Shown here in pieces: positions 9,907 through 20,746 of a DNA stretch of 64,000 nucleotides. The first letter of the stretch is position 1, and each line of letters starts with the position of its first letter. The notes below the pieces were generated by a model, which did not search any database, was not told the DNA's origin, and was given only the letters and a program-made list of their open reading frames with translations. The stretch comes from Blepharisma japonicum (lineage: Eukaryota > Ciliophora > Heterotrichea > Heterotrichida > Blepharismidae). A program made the position numbers and the translations under genes. The DNA lies in NCBI GenBank assembly GCA_949751835.1, contig CATKHK010000038.1, positions 1 through 64,000 on the forward strand. Direction: 5' to 3'.

Positions 9907-10767
9907 TTAAATTATACTGCATTCGCAGCAAGATTTATTTGGGGTAGACTTAAGTTTCCATTCAAGTTTTTGCTTCAGCTTTTCTCTTTCTTCACGCTTC
10001 TCATTTAGCAATATCGCTAGTGCTGTAAGTTCTTCTTTCTTTTTCACGACTTTTTCCGCTTCTTCTTTTAACTCATTTAAACATTTTTCTAAAATTTGAT
10101 TTGCTTCTCTGATATTGTCAATATTATCATTCATTTCTTTAATTTTGTGATGATCTATTTTTTCTTCATGCTTATTAGAATTTTTATATTGAGAAAAATG
10201 CTTTATATCATTCTCTAGCCTTTCAATCTGTTTTAAAAGTTCCTCATTTTCGTTTCTTTTAACTTCAATATCTTTTTTGATAAATTCTATACCTTCATAT
10301 ATAATCTGCGCATCTTCTAATTCTCCTTCCAGCAACTCATACTTGTGCTCAAGTACCATTCTCGTCATCTGCTCTTTATTTCTTTCTTGAATAACACTTA
10401 ATATTTCTTGGCTTATGGTAAGAGAGTTCTGCCTTGATCTATTAATGTCATCCATTTTCATAGAAACCCTTGAAAGCTTTTCTATGTAATTAGGAAAGCA
10501 TTTGTCGCAAATCCTTTGGGGTCCACCAAGTATTGGATTTATTGCTTTTTGCTTGGAACATTTTGAACAAACTCCTCTCCAGCAAAACTTACAACGATAT
10601 TTGTGCTTCAGTAAATTAAAGGGATTTTTACAAATAGTGCAAATTTTGTCTTTTTGGTATTGCTCTTTATCAGCTTGAGGATCAAGACCTAAAAGCTCTG
10701 GATTGACTTCTTCGCTAAATGCAAAGCTTGAGGTGGTACTATTAATCTCTGAATCTGAATCTGCCAT
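9907..10767 (-). CDS. FYVE-like zinc finger, coiled coil and CaaX tail, 286 aa
   Basis: Residues about 40-90 hold eight Cys in four pairs (CTIC, CKFC, CSKC, CDKC) in FYVE/FYVE-related order; the basic HKYRCKFC segment partly fits the RHHCRxCG signature, but the N-terminal WxxD is missing. A long coiled coil follows (about 100-270), then the end CECSII. The last four residues, C-S-I-I, form a CaaX prenylation box, with another Cys pair just before it. Inference: a membrane-tethered, possibly endosomal, coiled-coil protein attached by a lipid tail as well as, or instead of, PI3P. No TGA or intron. Starts ATG, ends TAA. Confidence 0.8.
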   Translation of the reverse strand: MADSDSEINSTTSSFAFSEEVNPELLGLDPQADKEQYQKDKICTICKNPFNLLKHKYRCKFCWRGVCSKCSKQKAINPILGGPQRICDKCFPNYIEKLSRVSMKMDDINRSRQNSLTISQEILSVIQERNKEQMTRMVLEHKYELLEGELEDAQIIYEGIEFIKKDIEVKRNENEELLKQIERLENDIKHFSQYKNSNKHEEKIDHHKIKEMNDNIDNIREANQILEKCLNELKEEAEKVVKKKEELTALAILLNEKREEREKLKQKLEWKLKSTPNKSCCECSII

Positions 10768-11226
10768 TAATTAATTCTTCTTTAAATATTTATAAATGGG
10801 ATAATTGACTGCATGTGAGATCTTTAATTGATGATAAAAGTAAAAGAAATATTTTTGAAGTACAAACATAGCTGAAAATTGATTTAACATTTTATATAAA
10901 ATATTTTCTAAACAATTTTGTTTTTTAATATTTAACCATTGTATAAATATCCTAAAATAAATTTAAGAAAATAATTTATTAATACTAAAGCTTTAATAAT
11001 TTTTAAATGATAATATAAATGCATTCTAGTAGAATTTTGATTGTTTAAATTGTCCCAGAGGTAAATAGCCCTAAATTACTGAGGGCGAACAAAATAAAAA
11101 TATTTCATACACGCCATTTTTATTATTTTTCTCTAAGATCTATTTCTCTTTAACTACTTAATATTCCATAAGATAGTAAACAAATCAAATTTTCATTTTT
11201 ACCTTTTAAACAAGTATAAGTTTAAT
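10768..11226. other. AT-rich spacer with a small hairpin
   Basis: 459 bp lie between the FYVE-like gene start and the SAPS gene end. The one distinct patch is at about 11050-11092, where GCCCT (11068-11072) can pair with AGGGC (11082-11086) across a 9-nt loop inside less AT-rich DNA. This could be a structured RNA or chance. Nothing else is recognisable. Confidence 0.3.
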
Positions 11227-13278
11227 CTAGTTAATATTTGTTTTAGTTTTTAATTTTGATATCTTATGCTTCGGCCCATTATCAACAGAAACTGCTTTTA
11301 CTCTTTTCTTTTCAATTCCAAACCCCTTTGCTCTTTCTCTCTTTGGGATTTTTTGTCACATTACATATGCTTGAATATCTCTCGTCAGTGCATTATCATG
11401 ATTATTTACATAAAAAATAATTGAATTAACCATTTCTTTAGCACAATAATGGAAATCTTTTTCAGAAGGATTTTCATCTGGCTCGATTGCAGCTGTGATT
11501 ATTTTGTGCATCATTCCTCTTGTTAACAATAATTGCCTTATTAAGCTCATATCAGCGTTTTCTATAAATAGTTTAGTCAACCTATTCATAAGAGAGCAAA
11601 GCATATTATTTGTTTTAAATACAAACAGTCACATATATAAAGAATTTCAGCATCCAGACTCAACTTCATCAATCAATGCAGGTCTGAGTTCCAATATAAG
11701 CGCTAGTACTCTAATTATTGTAAGCATATCTAAACCTATTGGTCTTTCTACTATAAATGCATTCAGTTTGACTTGCTTTACCCTTGGCCCAATTGCAAAT
11801 CTTGAAAGAATTTGCTGGATTGCCCTCAGAGTTGTTCTATCAAAATGCGATATTAAGCATTTTGCCTTTGAACGTAAAGCTCCTTCTTTACAACTGACCA
11901 AAATTTGAGTAATCAAATTTAGATAATCATATCTAATTTCATTATCAGAAGAATCATTAAAGTCAGTAAAAGCAATTTTTAAAATATTTCTCACAAGAAA
12001 TGCCCCATTTTCTACAAATAAAAGCTCAGTCAAATTTCTGGCTCCATTCAATAAGTTTCTATTTTCACACTCACCGACTTCATCAGCATCAGAATTGTTT
12101 GGGATCGATAAAGCTTCTGCAAAAAGCTGTTCAAAAAATTCAGAAATTCCTTTTAATTTGATTAAATAAATGTCTTTAACTAAATCCCTTTCTGCATTGA
12201 GAAGCTGAAATATTTGATTTAGGAACGGAGATAATAAGATGGAATGAATCATTTCTTTGAGACTTTCTGAAAGTAGTTGATTAGAAATGATAGTGAAATG
12301 CAAAAAATGCTGAACTGCTCCTATATAGATGTGCTCAATTAATAACAGACCTGTTTGCAGTGATAAAAAAATAGGGATTGATTTTTCTAGATCTTTTCTC
12401 ATCCAATAATCGAGGACTTTGCAAGCCATCATTATTCTGATTTCTTCAGTAGCAGATTGAAGCCCTCTGTGAATACACTCCATTATAAGCTGAACAGGAT
12501 CATATGCATGAAACTTCATTATCAAAATGCTATTATGAAGATGAATTAGCGCTTTTACTGCTTTTGCAGCAGTTTCTTCTTCAAGAATCCTGCTGGGCGT
12601 AATTTTAAATATAAAATCTACTAATAAGCACATATTTGTTGGTTTACTTAAAAAATCAATCATTTCTACCCCTTTTATTTTTACTCATGCATTAGTAGTT
12701 TTGTCTCTCAATAAGGGTTCATCTGTAATTCATTGTTCAATAATCATAATTTTATCATCATTTGTCAATTCGCGATTCATATAGCCAGATGTCGAAGGCG
12801 CTATAGTGCTTAAGATTTCATCTACTGCATTTTTATCTGTTTCAGAGCTCAATAAATCTTTAATTGAATTCAAAGCTGAAGATAATTTGACAGAAGCTGA
12901 TATTCGTTTCCCAGCTGGCATTGAATCTAATGCCATTCTTGTCAAGCTGATGAGTTTGATAAGTGTGGGTTCATCAGTTCTTTTCTCGAACTCTTTTATT
13001 AGCATCTGCGTTACATCATATCCTTCTTGTCCAAAGCCTCTAAAAGCTTCAAAAATCAGCTGATCAGTCTAAGTGGGGTTTACTTCGGGTAATTTTTTAG
13101 ATAGTGTCAGCAGGCCTGAGAAGATTGATCCAAAGCAAATTTTCAGATTTTTTCTTGATGCGCTATTTCTGAATGACTCCTGCAAAGCGTCAATAATATC
13201 TATCATCATTTGGGGTTGGAGATCTCCTCCTTCTTCAACTGTTTGCAGATGAGAAATTATTCTAGCAAAATCATTCAT
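11227..13278 (-). CDS. SAPS-domain protein phosphatase regulator (two exons), 678 aa
   Basis: An all-helical protein read through five TGA(Trp) codons and one 15-nt intron (13069-13083). Two regions match SAPS subunits of PP6/Sit4: an entry helix block (EQWITDEPLLRD...MIDFLSKPTNMCLLVDFI) and a closing block (IERPIGLDMLTIIRVLAL ... FKTNNMLCSLMNRLTKL ... LIRQLLLTRGMMHKI), equivalent to the LxxxR, NNFLHxxVE and LLxxC helices of PP6R. SAPS proteins direct the PP6 catalytic subunit to targets. The first ~130 residues are extra, and the C-terminus is a basic tail ending at TAG 11227. A PP4R3-like regulator is the main alternative. It is head-to-head with kinesin-12. Confidence 0.65.
13069..13083 (-). 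other. 15-nt intron, GTAAACCCCACTTAG
   Basis: It is in phase 0 and a multiple of three, so it only adds an in-frame TAG to the unspliced message. Removal joins LSKKLPE to TDQLIFEAF in the SAPS gene. If retained it would truncate the protein after about 70 residues. Confidence 0.8.
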
Positions 13279-13566
13279 TGTTTAATTGGGAATTAATTAG
13301 ATTTACTTCATTTTATCTATTTATAAGGCAAATTTATTAGTAATAAATAAAAAACAGCATTATTGATGTAGCATATTTTTTATTTAAACTAATTTAACTT
13401 CAAAATAATAAATAAAATTCAGGAAATTTTTTATCAATATTAAATTTATCCTTAAATCTATCATTAAAATGACTTTTCTATTAAAAATTTTGACACTGAA
13501 TTATGATCTATATTTATTCCATATTTAGCATCATAATTATCCAAATTTCAAATTCATATTTTAAAC

Positions 13567-16500
13567 ATGCCAGAAAACGATAACGTCAAAGTAGCTATTC
13601 GCGTAAGGCCTTTAAGCAATAAAGAGAAGGCAGAGTGCTTAGGAAAGCAATGCATTCAAGTCGATCTTTCAATGAGCTCTATCTCAATAGATACTAAATC
13701 AAGCATAAAAACATTTACATATGATTTCATTGGGGATCAAGATATCACACAAGAAGAGTTATTTGAAGTCATTGGTCAGCCCATAGCATCAAGCTGCCTT
13801 GCAGGATATAATGGCACTATCTTTGCCTATGGACAAACAGGCTCTGGTAAAACACACACAATTTTAGGACCTTCCAGCTTAAATCTCCAATCCGCAAATG
13901 CTAATGATTATAATCTAAGAGGCCTGCTACCACGTGCATTAGAATTTATTTTCAATTCAGTCAAAAAAGAAATAAAAAGATGCAGTGGGGTTGAATTTTT
14001 GCTAAAATGTTCATTTTTAGAGATTTATAACGAGCAGATTAATGATCTTTTATTGCCTGAGCAAAGAGGACTCCAAATAAGAGAAGATATAAAAAAAGGA
14101 GTATATATCGAAGGTTTACAGCAAGAAACTGTATTATCATTTGAAGAAACCTACGAGCTACTAAATGCAGGTATTAAAAATCGCCATGTTGGGGCTACGT
14201 CGATGAATAAAGAAAGCTCAAGGTCCCATTCAGTGTTTACATTAGCTATTGAAAGTAAAGAGAAAAAAGATGATTTATGAAACTTTAGATCAAGTTTGTT
14301 TCACGTTATTGATTTAGCAGGATCTGAAAGACAGAAATCTACTGAAGCAAAAGGGGAAAGATTGAAAGAAGCCAGCATGATAAACAAATCTTTATCAACG
14401 CTGGGAAATGTCATTAATTCACTGGTTGATATATCTGAAGGGAAAAATAGGCACGTCCATTATAGAGATTCTAAACTCACATTTTTACTTAAAGATTCAT
14501 TGGGAGGAAATTCTAAAACTTGCATTATTGCAAATATAAGTGCTGCATCTACGTGCTTTGGAGAAACACTTTCAACTCTGAGATTTGCTGAAAGAGCAAA
14601 ATTGGTGAAGAATCAAGCTGTAATTAATGAAGATACTGTTGGAACAATTAAAGAGCTAAGGGAAGAAGTCAAAAATTTAAAAATTCAATTAAATAATGCC
14701 AAGCTCCTCAAAAATGTGGATTGCCAAGGCTGCACTTCCGGAGATCATTCTAATTATTCTTTATATGCTTTCAATGAAAGGGTTAAAGAAATTGAAGCTT
14801 TGCTTGAACAAAATTTAAAGCTTCGTCTTCAAAGCGAATCTGTACTGCAGCAGGAAATTCAAAGCCGAGAAAATTTAATTCATGCTCTAATGGTAACACT
14901 AGAAAAATACGAAAAAAAAATTGAATCCGACAAAATGGTTATAAAATTCAGAGAAGAAGCTATTAAGCGACTCCAAAAAGGAGGATTAGCTTTAAATTCT
15001 CAGACAACTGATGAACTGAGGGAAGAACTCATTTCAATTAAGCGAATTAATGATAATCATCCTATAGCTGCAAAACTTTTTGTAGAAAATGATACTTTAA
15101 AAGAGCATATTCAAAGACTAAAAAGTGAGCTCAAAGAAGACTTAAATTCACTTAATTACAGACTTAAGGAAAATCTAGAATTTACAGAAAAACTTCATGC
15201 AAGTTTAAAGAAAAGTATTAAAGAAAGAGAGCAATTGCATACACTTCTAACTGATTATTCAAAATATAGGCATGGAGAGTTAATTTGTACTCCAGAGAGA
15301 GAAAACAGAAAAAAAATAAATGAAGAATTAAATGAATACAAAAGTAAAATTGAAGAATTGGAAAATATATTAGCAGAAAAAAATAATATTTTGAGTGGGA
15401 ATGAAAAAGCAAATTGTGATCCTATGAAAATGGAAGTAGACTGAGACAAGCAGAGTATTGATGATTGTTTTAGCGTATCTCGTGCTTCATTCAGCTCAAA
15501 AATTTATGACCCGCAAAGTGAAAATTTACTAAATTCAGTCAGAAGTTTAAAAGTAGCTCCTCAGCAAAACAATAATGAAGATATCGATAACTTAATCAAT
15601 GAAATTGAGATAAAAGACGGTACTATAAGAGTTTTAGAAGTAAAAGTAAAAAATATGATTGGTGAGCTTGATTCTCTACATAAAGAAAATAACCAATTAA
15701 AATACCTAGAAGAAATGACTTTTAACCTGGAAAATATGCTTGAAAAGACAACTGATGAGCTTGATCGAACTAAAGAGCAGTTCGAGAAAGTACTCTCCCA
15801 AAATGACATTTTAGATGCAGAAAATGATTTTTTAGCTTCCACGAATTCAGATATGAAATTATTAGTAGAAAAGCTTGAGCAAGAAAATTCTATATTAAAA
15901 AACCGAATTAATCAAAATCAGCAAAACATCCAGCCAGAGTTGCTGTTGGATTATGAGAATTTGAAGTCAAAATGTAGCTGATATCAAAAAGAGCTTGATC
16001 ATCAAAATGAAGAAATGAGAATCTCAGTTCAAAGCAGAGAACAAATCCTTAAGGAGCTAAAGCATTTACAAGATGTAGAATATAATCTTGAAAAATCTAT
16101 TGAAGATTGGCAATCTCAATTTAATATTTTAAATAAAGAAAATCAAAGATTAAAATCTGAAATTGACAGCCTTTCAAAAGAAATTTCTAGGCTTGCAGGA
16201 CATAATAATTTAAAGCAGAAAATTCAAATGCATGCAAGGTTAAAGGATGAAAATAATAAATTAAGGTCACAAATTTTTAATGTTAGTGAAGAGCTGAGGA
16301 TGAAAAACGAAAAATTGGAAAGTTTACAAAGAAAATATGAAACACTAGCAAATATTCGTGGAATGTCAGATTGAGAGGATTTAGAAGCTTTGCAGAAGAA
16401 AAAGATTGAGGAATTAGAAGAAGAAATAAAGCTTTATCAAAACTCTATAGGGAGGATAGCCGAATTTGTAAGCACATTTCCATATAATGGGAATCCAGAA

Positions 16501-16722
16501 GATACAGATATTGCTGATATAGTTATCAGTGTAATAAAAGGATTGATGGAGTCATTGAGCTTAAAAGAAAGAGAAGCTTCTGAAAAGGATAGAGAATTGC
16601 AAAGAAAAGAATCATTGATCAAAATTTTGGAAAACGAGCATTTGCTGTATAAGCACAAAGTTGAATTGAAGGAATTTAGCAATAGGATACCATTAGAAGA
16701 AAATGTACAAAAATATCATTAA
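13567..16722 (+). CDS. Kinesin-12 (KIF15-like) motor, 1051 aa
   Basis: An N-terminal motor (about 5-350) has the P-loop GQTGSGKT, switch I NKESSRSHSV and switch II DLAGSERQ. HVHYRDSKLTFLLKDSLGG and CFGETLSTLRFAERAKLVKN are close to KIF15/kinesin-12. The rest is coiled coil, including LKQKIQMHARLKDENNKLR, which resembles the conserved C-terminal KIF15 segment. KIF15 acts on spindle microtubules; in a ciliate it would serve mitotic micronuclei or cortical microtubules. Four TGA codons (14278, 15442, 15979, 16372) are read as Trp, the first inside the motor domain. No intron; ends TAA. About 288 bp separate it from the divergent SAPS gene. Confidence 0.93.
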
Positions 16723-17343
16723 TGTATATTTTTAGTTGAAATAAATTATTCTCATTTAATTAATTTTTAAAATGATGAATGATTTTGGTCTTGTTTATCT
16801 AAGCTATTGTTCCTCTTTTCAAAATTTTCTCTATTTTGTATAAAAGATATATATTTTCTTTTTTAGAATTGATATATAAATTCTCTTTATGCTATTTCTT
16901 TTCAAAAAATTAATCTAGGCAAATATTTTTCAAAAAATTGTTATAGAGTTTACCAATATTTTAATTTGATATATGCTCTGGGAGGAAAAGAAAAATCATT
17001 TCCTTTGCGTCTTTCATCAGATACACATACTAAACCAAATTCCAAATTGGCTAATCAGTTTGCGTCTTTGGTGCTCCAAATGCAATATGAGTCAAATTCA
17101 GATAAGGCTTACTCTAAATGGATTGCGAATTTGGGCAGAAGTATTTTTCACTTCTTCTCAGTGCATATTTGATCAAGATGCAGTTTATTTTTTAAAATTT
17201 GATTATTTAAAATCTTTGCTTATTAAATTTTAAAAAATAATGGTATTTTTAAAAGAAATTTTTCATTGTAAATTGCTCTAATAATCCACATATTAATTAT
17301 TGAAATGGGATCATCTATTAAATAATAAAAATTGTATTCTGAA
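16723..17343. other. Spacer containing a coding-like island
   Basis: Most of these 620 bp are plain AT-rich spacer. Within it, 16969-17170 has balanced composition and a protein-like open frame on the plus strand (IYALGGKEKSFPLRLSSDTH..., KAYSKWIANLGRSIF). The frame stays open upstream to about 16867 if UGA=Trp, but without an ATG. No intron with proper ends was found to supply a start. It may be a decayed exon, a missed exon of a small gene, or a structured RNA. Confidence 0.35.
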
Positions 17344-17670
17344 ATGCAAGAAAATGTGAATAGCCAATACGAACAAGCCAAAAAAGATCTTGATGCAGCT
17401 TTATCTCAATTTAAAGCTGCAGAAATGAAATGTTTGATGGAAGACAATGGTAAATGCATCAAAAACAAAGATTTATTCCGGTTAAAATATTCAGAAATTT
17501 ATAGAGTAAGAGAACGAGACAGTTCAAATTGTATGCAAGATTGCGAAGATATAATGAAACAAAAGGGAAATTCTGCATTTCGTGAATGTCAGGAATCATG
17601 CCTAAAGCAATTTATTCCTAAAATCTTTGATGAAGCAAAGCTGATTAGAGATGCAGCTTCAAATAACTAA
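17344..17670 (+). CDS. Cys-motif protein resembling FAM136A, 108 aa
   Basis: The start is ATG 17344 (MQENVNSQYEQ); the frame is open a little further up but without an ATG. Six Cys fall in the middle and C-terminal half: CLMEDNGKC, then two CX3C pairs (CMQDC and CQESC) separated by about 14 residues, followed by a helix FIPKIFDEAKL. This fits the C-terminal half of FAM136A (DUF842), a small protein linked to the mitochondrial intermembrane space, where CX3C pairs form disulfides. There is no signal peptide, as expected for that import route. Family call is by motif spacing only. Confidence 0.6.
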   Translation: MQENVNSQYEQAKKDLDAALSQFKAAEMKCLMEDNGKCIKNKDLFRLKYSEIYRVRERDSSNCMQDCEDIMKQKGNSAFRECQESCLKQFIPKIFDEAKLIRDAASNN

Positions 17671-17842
17671 CTTATGAGATTTGATTAATCTGCTATTCTT
17701 CTGGTATGTCCATAATTTTTAATCAAAATATTAATTTTAAGCATTTTGTCGCAAGAAATATAGTAAAGTAGTCATTTATTAACTTGGGGTTATTAAATTA
17801 ATATTTTATTCTTTTAATAATCTCCTTATACTAAACTATTGG

Positions 17843-18919
17843 CTAAAATAATAAACTCTCTGTCAAGTCTTTCAGGAAATCTAAATTATCTGTCTTTTCG
17901 CTTTTTTCTTCATTTTCCACTATTATTTTTACTTCAGGCTTTGGCTTTCCAACACTTTCATACGATTCATCTTGCCCAACCAACTTCAGAACTTTTTTAA
18001 GCTCTTTTTCGTTAAGCGATTTCGAATTTATCCTTTTACTTGGTGGAGGCGGAGATCTACTTGGCGTAGGAGATTTGCTATATATCAGATTCCTTGTATA
18101 TAACCTCTCAAATACATTTTCACGCGGTTTGTCATCTTTCGGGATATCCGGTTTAAAACTATACAATGGGACTTTTCTTCATTCTTCTTGCTGAACTTTT
18201 CGTTTATTTATTTCTTTTTCCATTCTTTCATGAAATGGTATCATATTTTTTGTCATTTCAATTGATTTTCCATCTATTTGTGGCTTAAAAGTCGTTTTTT
18301 CAGACTCCTGCTTTGTTTTAGCATCTCGTTCTCTTTCTCGCACCTCCATTCTAACTTGTTTTCATTTATTCATATAATTATAATACTCCTCTGTTGTTCT
18401 TTTCTTGCTTGAGCTTTCACAAGTTTTGGGTTTAAATGTAAGCTCTTTATTTTCTTCAGCCAATTTTTTAGTTTTGGCTTGCTCGGTAAGCTCTTCTATG
18501 TGTTTGTTTTTATCTTCGATAATTTCTTGTACACGAGAATAAATTGGCGCGCATCGGCCAATTATTTTTTTTGAATTACTATTAATGCAAGGTGAGTATG
18601 GGAAATCTCCGATTTTTTCCTTTTCTCTTGACTCTTGAGCTTTGTGAATTTTGTCTTCGCGGCGTTGCTGATAAGCACGCATCCTTGCTAGAGTTGTCTT
18701 TTCAAAGACCTTTTGGGAGACAGCTCCAGAGAGCTGCTGTGTATTTGTTTTTGTGTTAGCTGGTTTTGACTGTTTTTTAGGCTTAGGTTCAGGAGATTCT
18801 CTTTGAAGTAGTAATGGAGATTCTGCAGATGTTTCTGGGCTGCCATCCTCAAGCATGATCCTTCTTAGTTTATCGACCACACTTCTTACATCTTCAGTGG
18901 CAAATTCTTGGGATTCCAT
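17843..18919 (-). CDS. FxP-repeat protein, second copy, 358 aa
   Basis: The ATG chosen is 18919 (MESQEFATED); the frame is open slightly upstream without ATG. Two TGA codons (18362 and in QQEEWRKVP) are Trp. Like the gene at 2145-3332 it is charged helix broken by four aromatic-x-Pro motifs: DFPYSPCIN, ELTFKPKTC, KTTFKPQID and LYSFKPDIP. Each is preceded by an acidic or Lys-rich helix. A Ser/Pro patch (SPTPSRSPPPPSKR) in the C-terminal third could be phosphorylated. Function unknown. It ends in TAG. Confidence 0.78.
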
Positions 18920-19157
18920 TTTATATAGTTTAACTTTGCTATAAGTAGAGCAAAGCAAGATAAAATTTCTTTAATTGTATTTTGATGTCCAGAAATAGGA
19001 TCATCATTCAATGATCATCTTTTATCATCTATTTACACAACGAAATTTAACTTTTTGCTAATTTTAGTTAAAATAATTCCTTATTTAAAAGGAGAATATT
19101 TATTTTCACTAAATATTAGATTAATTTACAAGATTTTAAGAATAATTAATAAAAGGT

Positions 19158-19502
19158 TTATATCTGCTTTGCATTGCCATTATATGCTTCATATGTCTCG
19201 CCACAGGTGCATGTGACAACCTTAACATCTGATGGGAATAGCAAAATTTGTTCGCATCTGCTGCATATCATCTGTGACACAGGCTTAATTGCAGTTAAAT
19301 TCCTGCACACTGGACATCTTGCAATATGCATATCTCTTGAATAAGCCAACATTGTTGAACATGTTGCACAGTGAACTCAATTTGAGTCAAGATTTGTCGG
19401 TACAGGATTATTTTCTTCTCGAAAGCTAAGCAGTTCAAATTGGCTTGGCTTTTCTCGAGATTTTCCTAATAAAGGGGTTTTTATGTGCTTATCTTTCTCC
19501 AT
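19158..19502 (-). CDS. LSD1-type zinc-finger protein, 114 aa
   Basis: The start ATG 19502 gives MEKDKHIKTPLLGKSREKPS. TGA is Trp in DSNWVHCATC. Two Cys4 units follow: CATCSTMLAYSRDMHIARCPVC and CSRCEQILLFPSDVKVVTCTC (the latter shown over its core). Both have the LSD1 zinc-finger pattern (CxxC, about 16 residues with an aromatic near the middle, CxxC). Spacing also recalls the zinc ribbons of TMEM55 phosphatases, but no membrane segment is present. LSD1 fingers bind proteins or DNA in plants; the role here is unknown. Divergent from the ArfGAP gene (238 bp). Confidence 0.75.
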
Positions 19503-19740
19503 CTCTCTTTTAATCTGCAAGTAAATTATTCAATGATAAATCTATATATAGCAAGATGGTTAAATATTGCCTAATGGCTTACAGATACAAAGAAAAGCAC
19601 ATATTAACAGATTAATTCGATATTTCAGGATTTTGAGATCCTAATACTAAACTCAATTGAAATTTTGATGACTCATATATTATCAAACTAAAAAGTATTT
19701 AAAAAATATAAAAAATAATTCATTATATTTAAAGACCAAT

Positions 19741-20709
19741 ATGCAATCAGATGACATAATAAGACAAGTGTTTCAAAGACTTTCTGAAGACCCGCAAAAC
19801 ACCCATTGCATGGATTGTGACTCTTTAAATCCAGAATTCGCATCGATAAGCCATGGAATATTAATTTGCTCGACTTGCGCCCCAATTCATATAAATCTTG
19901 GTAACATCAGTATTGTGAAACCAAAAAGTAATGACCTTTGGAGCATAGATCAACTAAGGTTGATGGCTGCAGGAGGAAACTCAGCCTTTAAAGAATACTT
20001 AGCCTACTACGATATGGACCAAAGCACTCCAATAGACATAAAATACCGAACACGTGCTGCAGCATTTTATAGAACAATGCTCCAAGTCATCTCAAAAAAT
20101 GAACCATTTGAAGAAGATTTTCTTCCACATGAAATTGGAATAATGATTGGAGACTATAATTGCAATCAAAGCCAAGTAGAAGAAGTTAAGACAGAAAATC
20201 ATTCTGAGGAAATAAAAGGTGGAGAAGAGGCTGTTAATTGTCCTGATCTTCCAGAAGATTTTGAAGACCAAATCGTGCAACCTAATAGTCAAACAAAGAA
20301 AGGGCTTAAAGGGTGGCTAAGCAAGGCATATAATTCATCTGTTAAAGCTGGAAATGTAGTTGCAAATAAGCTGAATGAGCTTGCACAAAAGCCAGCTGTT
20401 AAAAAATTGGAAGAAAAATCACTAGCAGCCATACAAAAGGTCGCGGATAAATGCAAAGAAATTTCAGAAAAACCAAAAATCAAAGCAGCTACTGATAAAA
20501 TAGTAAATGGTGCAAAAAAATCTTACAATAAAATAAATTCTAATCCTACTGTATGCAAAATCAAAAAAGACACAATGAAATTTTTAGTTCAAATAGAAAA
20601 TGAAGCAAAAGCTGGCGCTAAATCAGCCATAAGTTTAGTAAAGCACAAACCTGAGAGTGGAATACAAGAAATAGAGCCAACTGAGCATTTAGAAATTATG
20701 AAAGAATAA
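19741..20709 (+). CDS. ArfGAP-fold protein lacking the arginine finger, 322 aa
   Basis: Residues about 8-120 match ArfGAP1/2/3: the zinc site C23-x2-C26-x16-C43-x2-C46, NPEFASISHGILIC, then LMAAGGNSAFKEYL and KYRTRAAAFYR. ArfGAPs stimulate GTP hydrolysis by Arf on Golgi/COPI membranes using an Arg in the sequence H-R-x-L-G. Here that sequence is H50-I-N-L-G, so the catalytic Arg is Ile51. The C-terminal half (about 190-300) is Lys-rich amphipathic helix that could bind membranes. Likely a non-catalytic Arf effector or coat component, though use of another Arg cannot be excluded. No TGA or intron. Confidence 0.88.
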   Translation: MQSDDIIRQVFQRLSEDPQNTHCMDCDSLNPEFASISHGILICSTCAPIHINLGNISIVKPKSNDLWSIDQLRLMAAGGNSAFKEYLAYYDMDQSTPIDIKYRTRAAAFYRTMLQVISKNEPFEEDFLPHEIGIMIGDYNCNQSQVEEVKTENHSEEIKGGEEAVNCPDLPEDFEDQIVQPNSQTKKGLKGWLSKAYNSSVKAGNVVANKLNELAQKPAVKKLEEKSLAAIQKVADKCKEISEKPKIKAATDKIVNGAKKSYNKINSNPTVCKIKKDTMKFLVQIENEAKAGAKSAISLVKHKPESGIQEIEPTEHLEIMKE

Positions 20710-20746
20710 TTAATTATACCAATAAAGACATGCTTTAAAATTTGAA

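Noticed and set aside
16966-17233. Minus-strand 80-codon frame in the same island (UGA=Trp)
   Set aside because: It would need about eight Trp in 80 residues, mostly TGA, which is unnatural.
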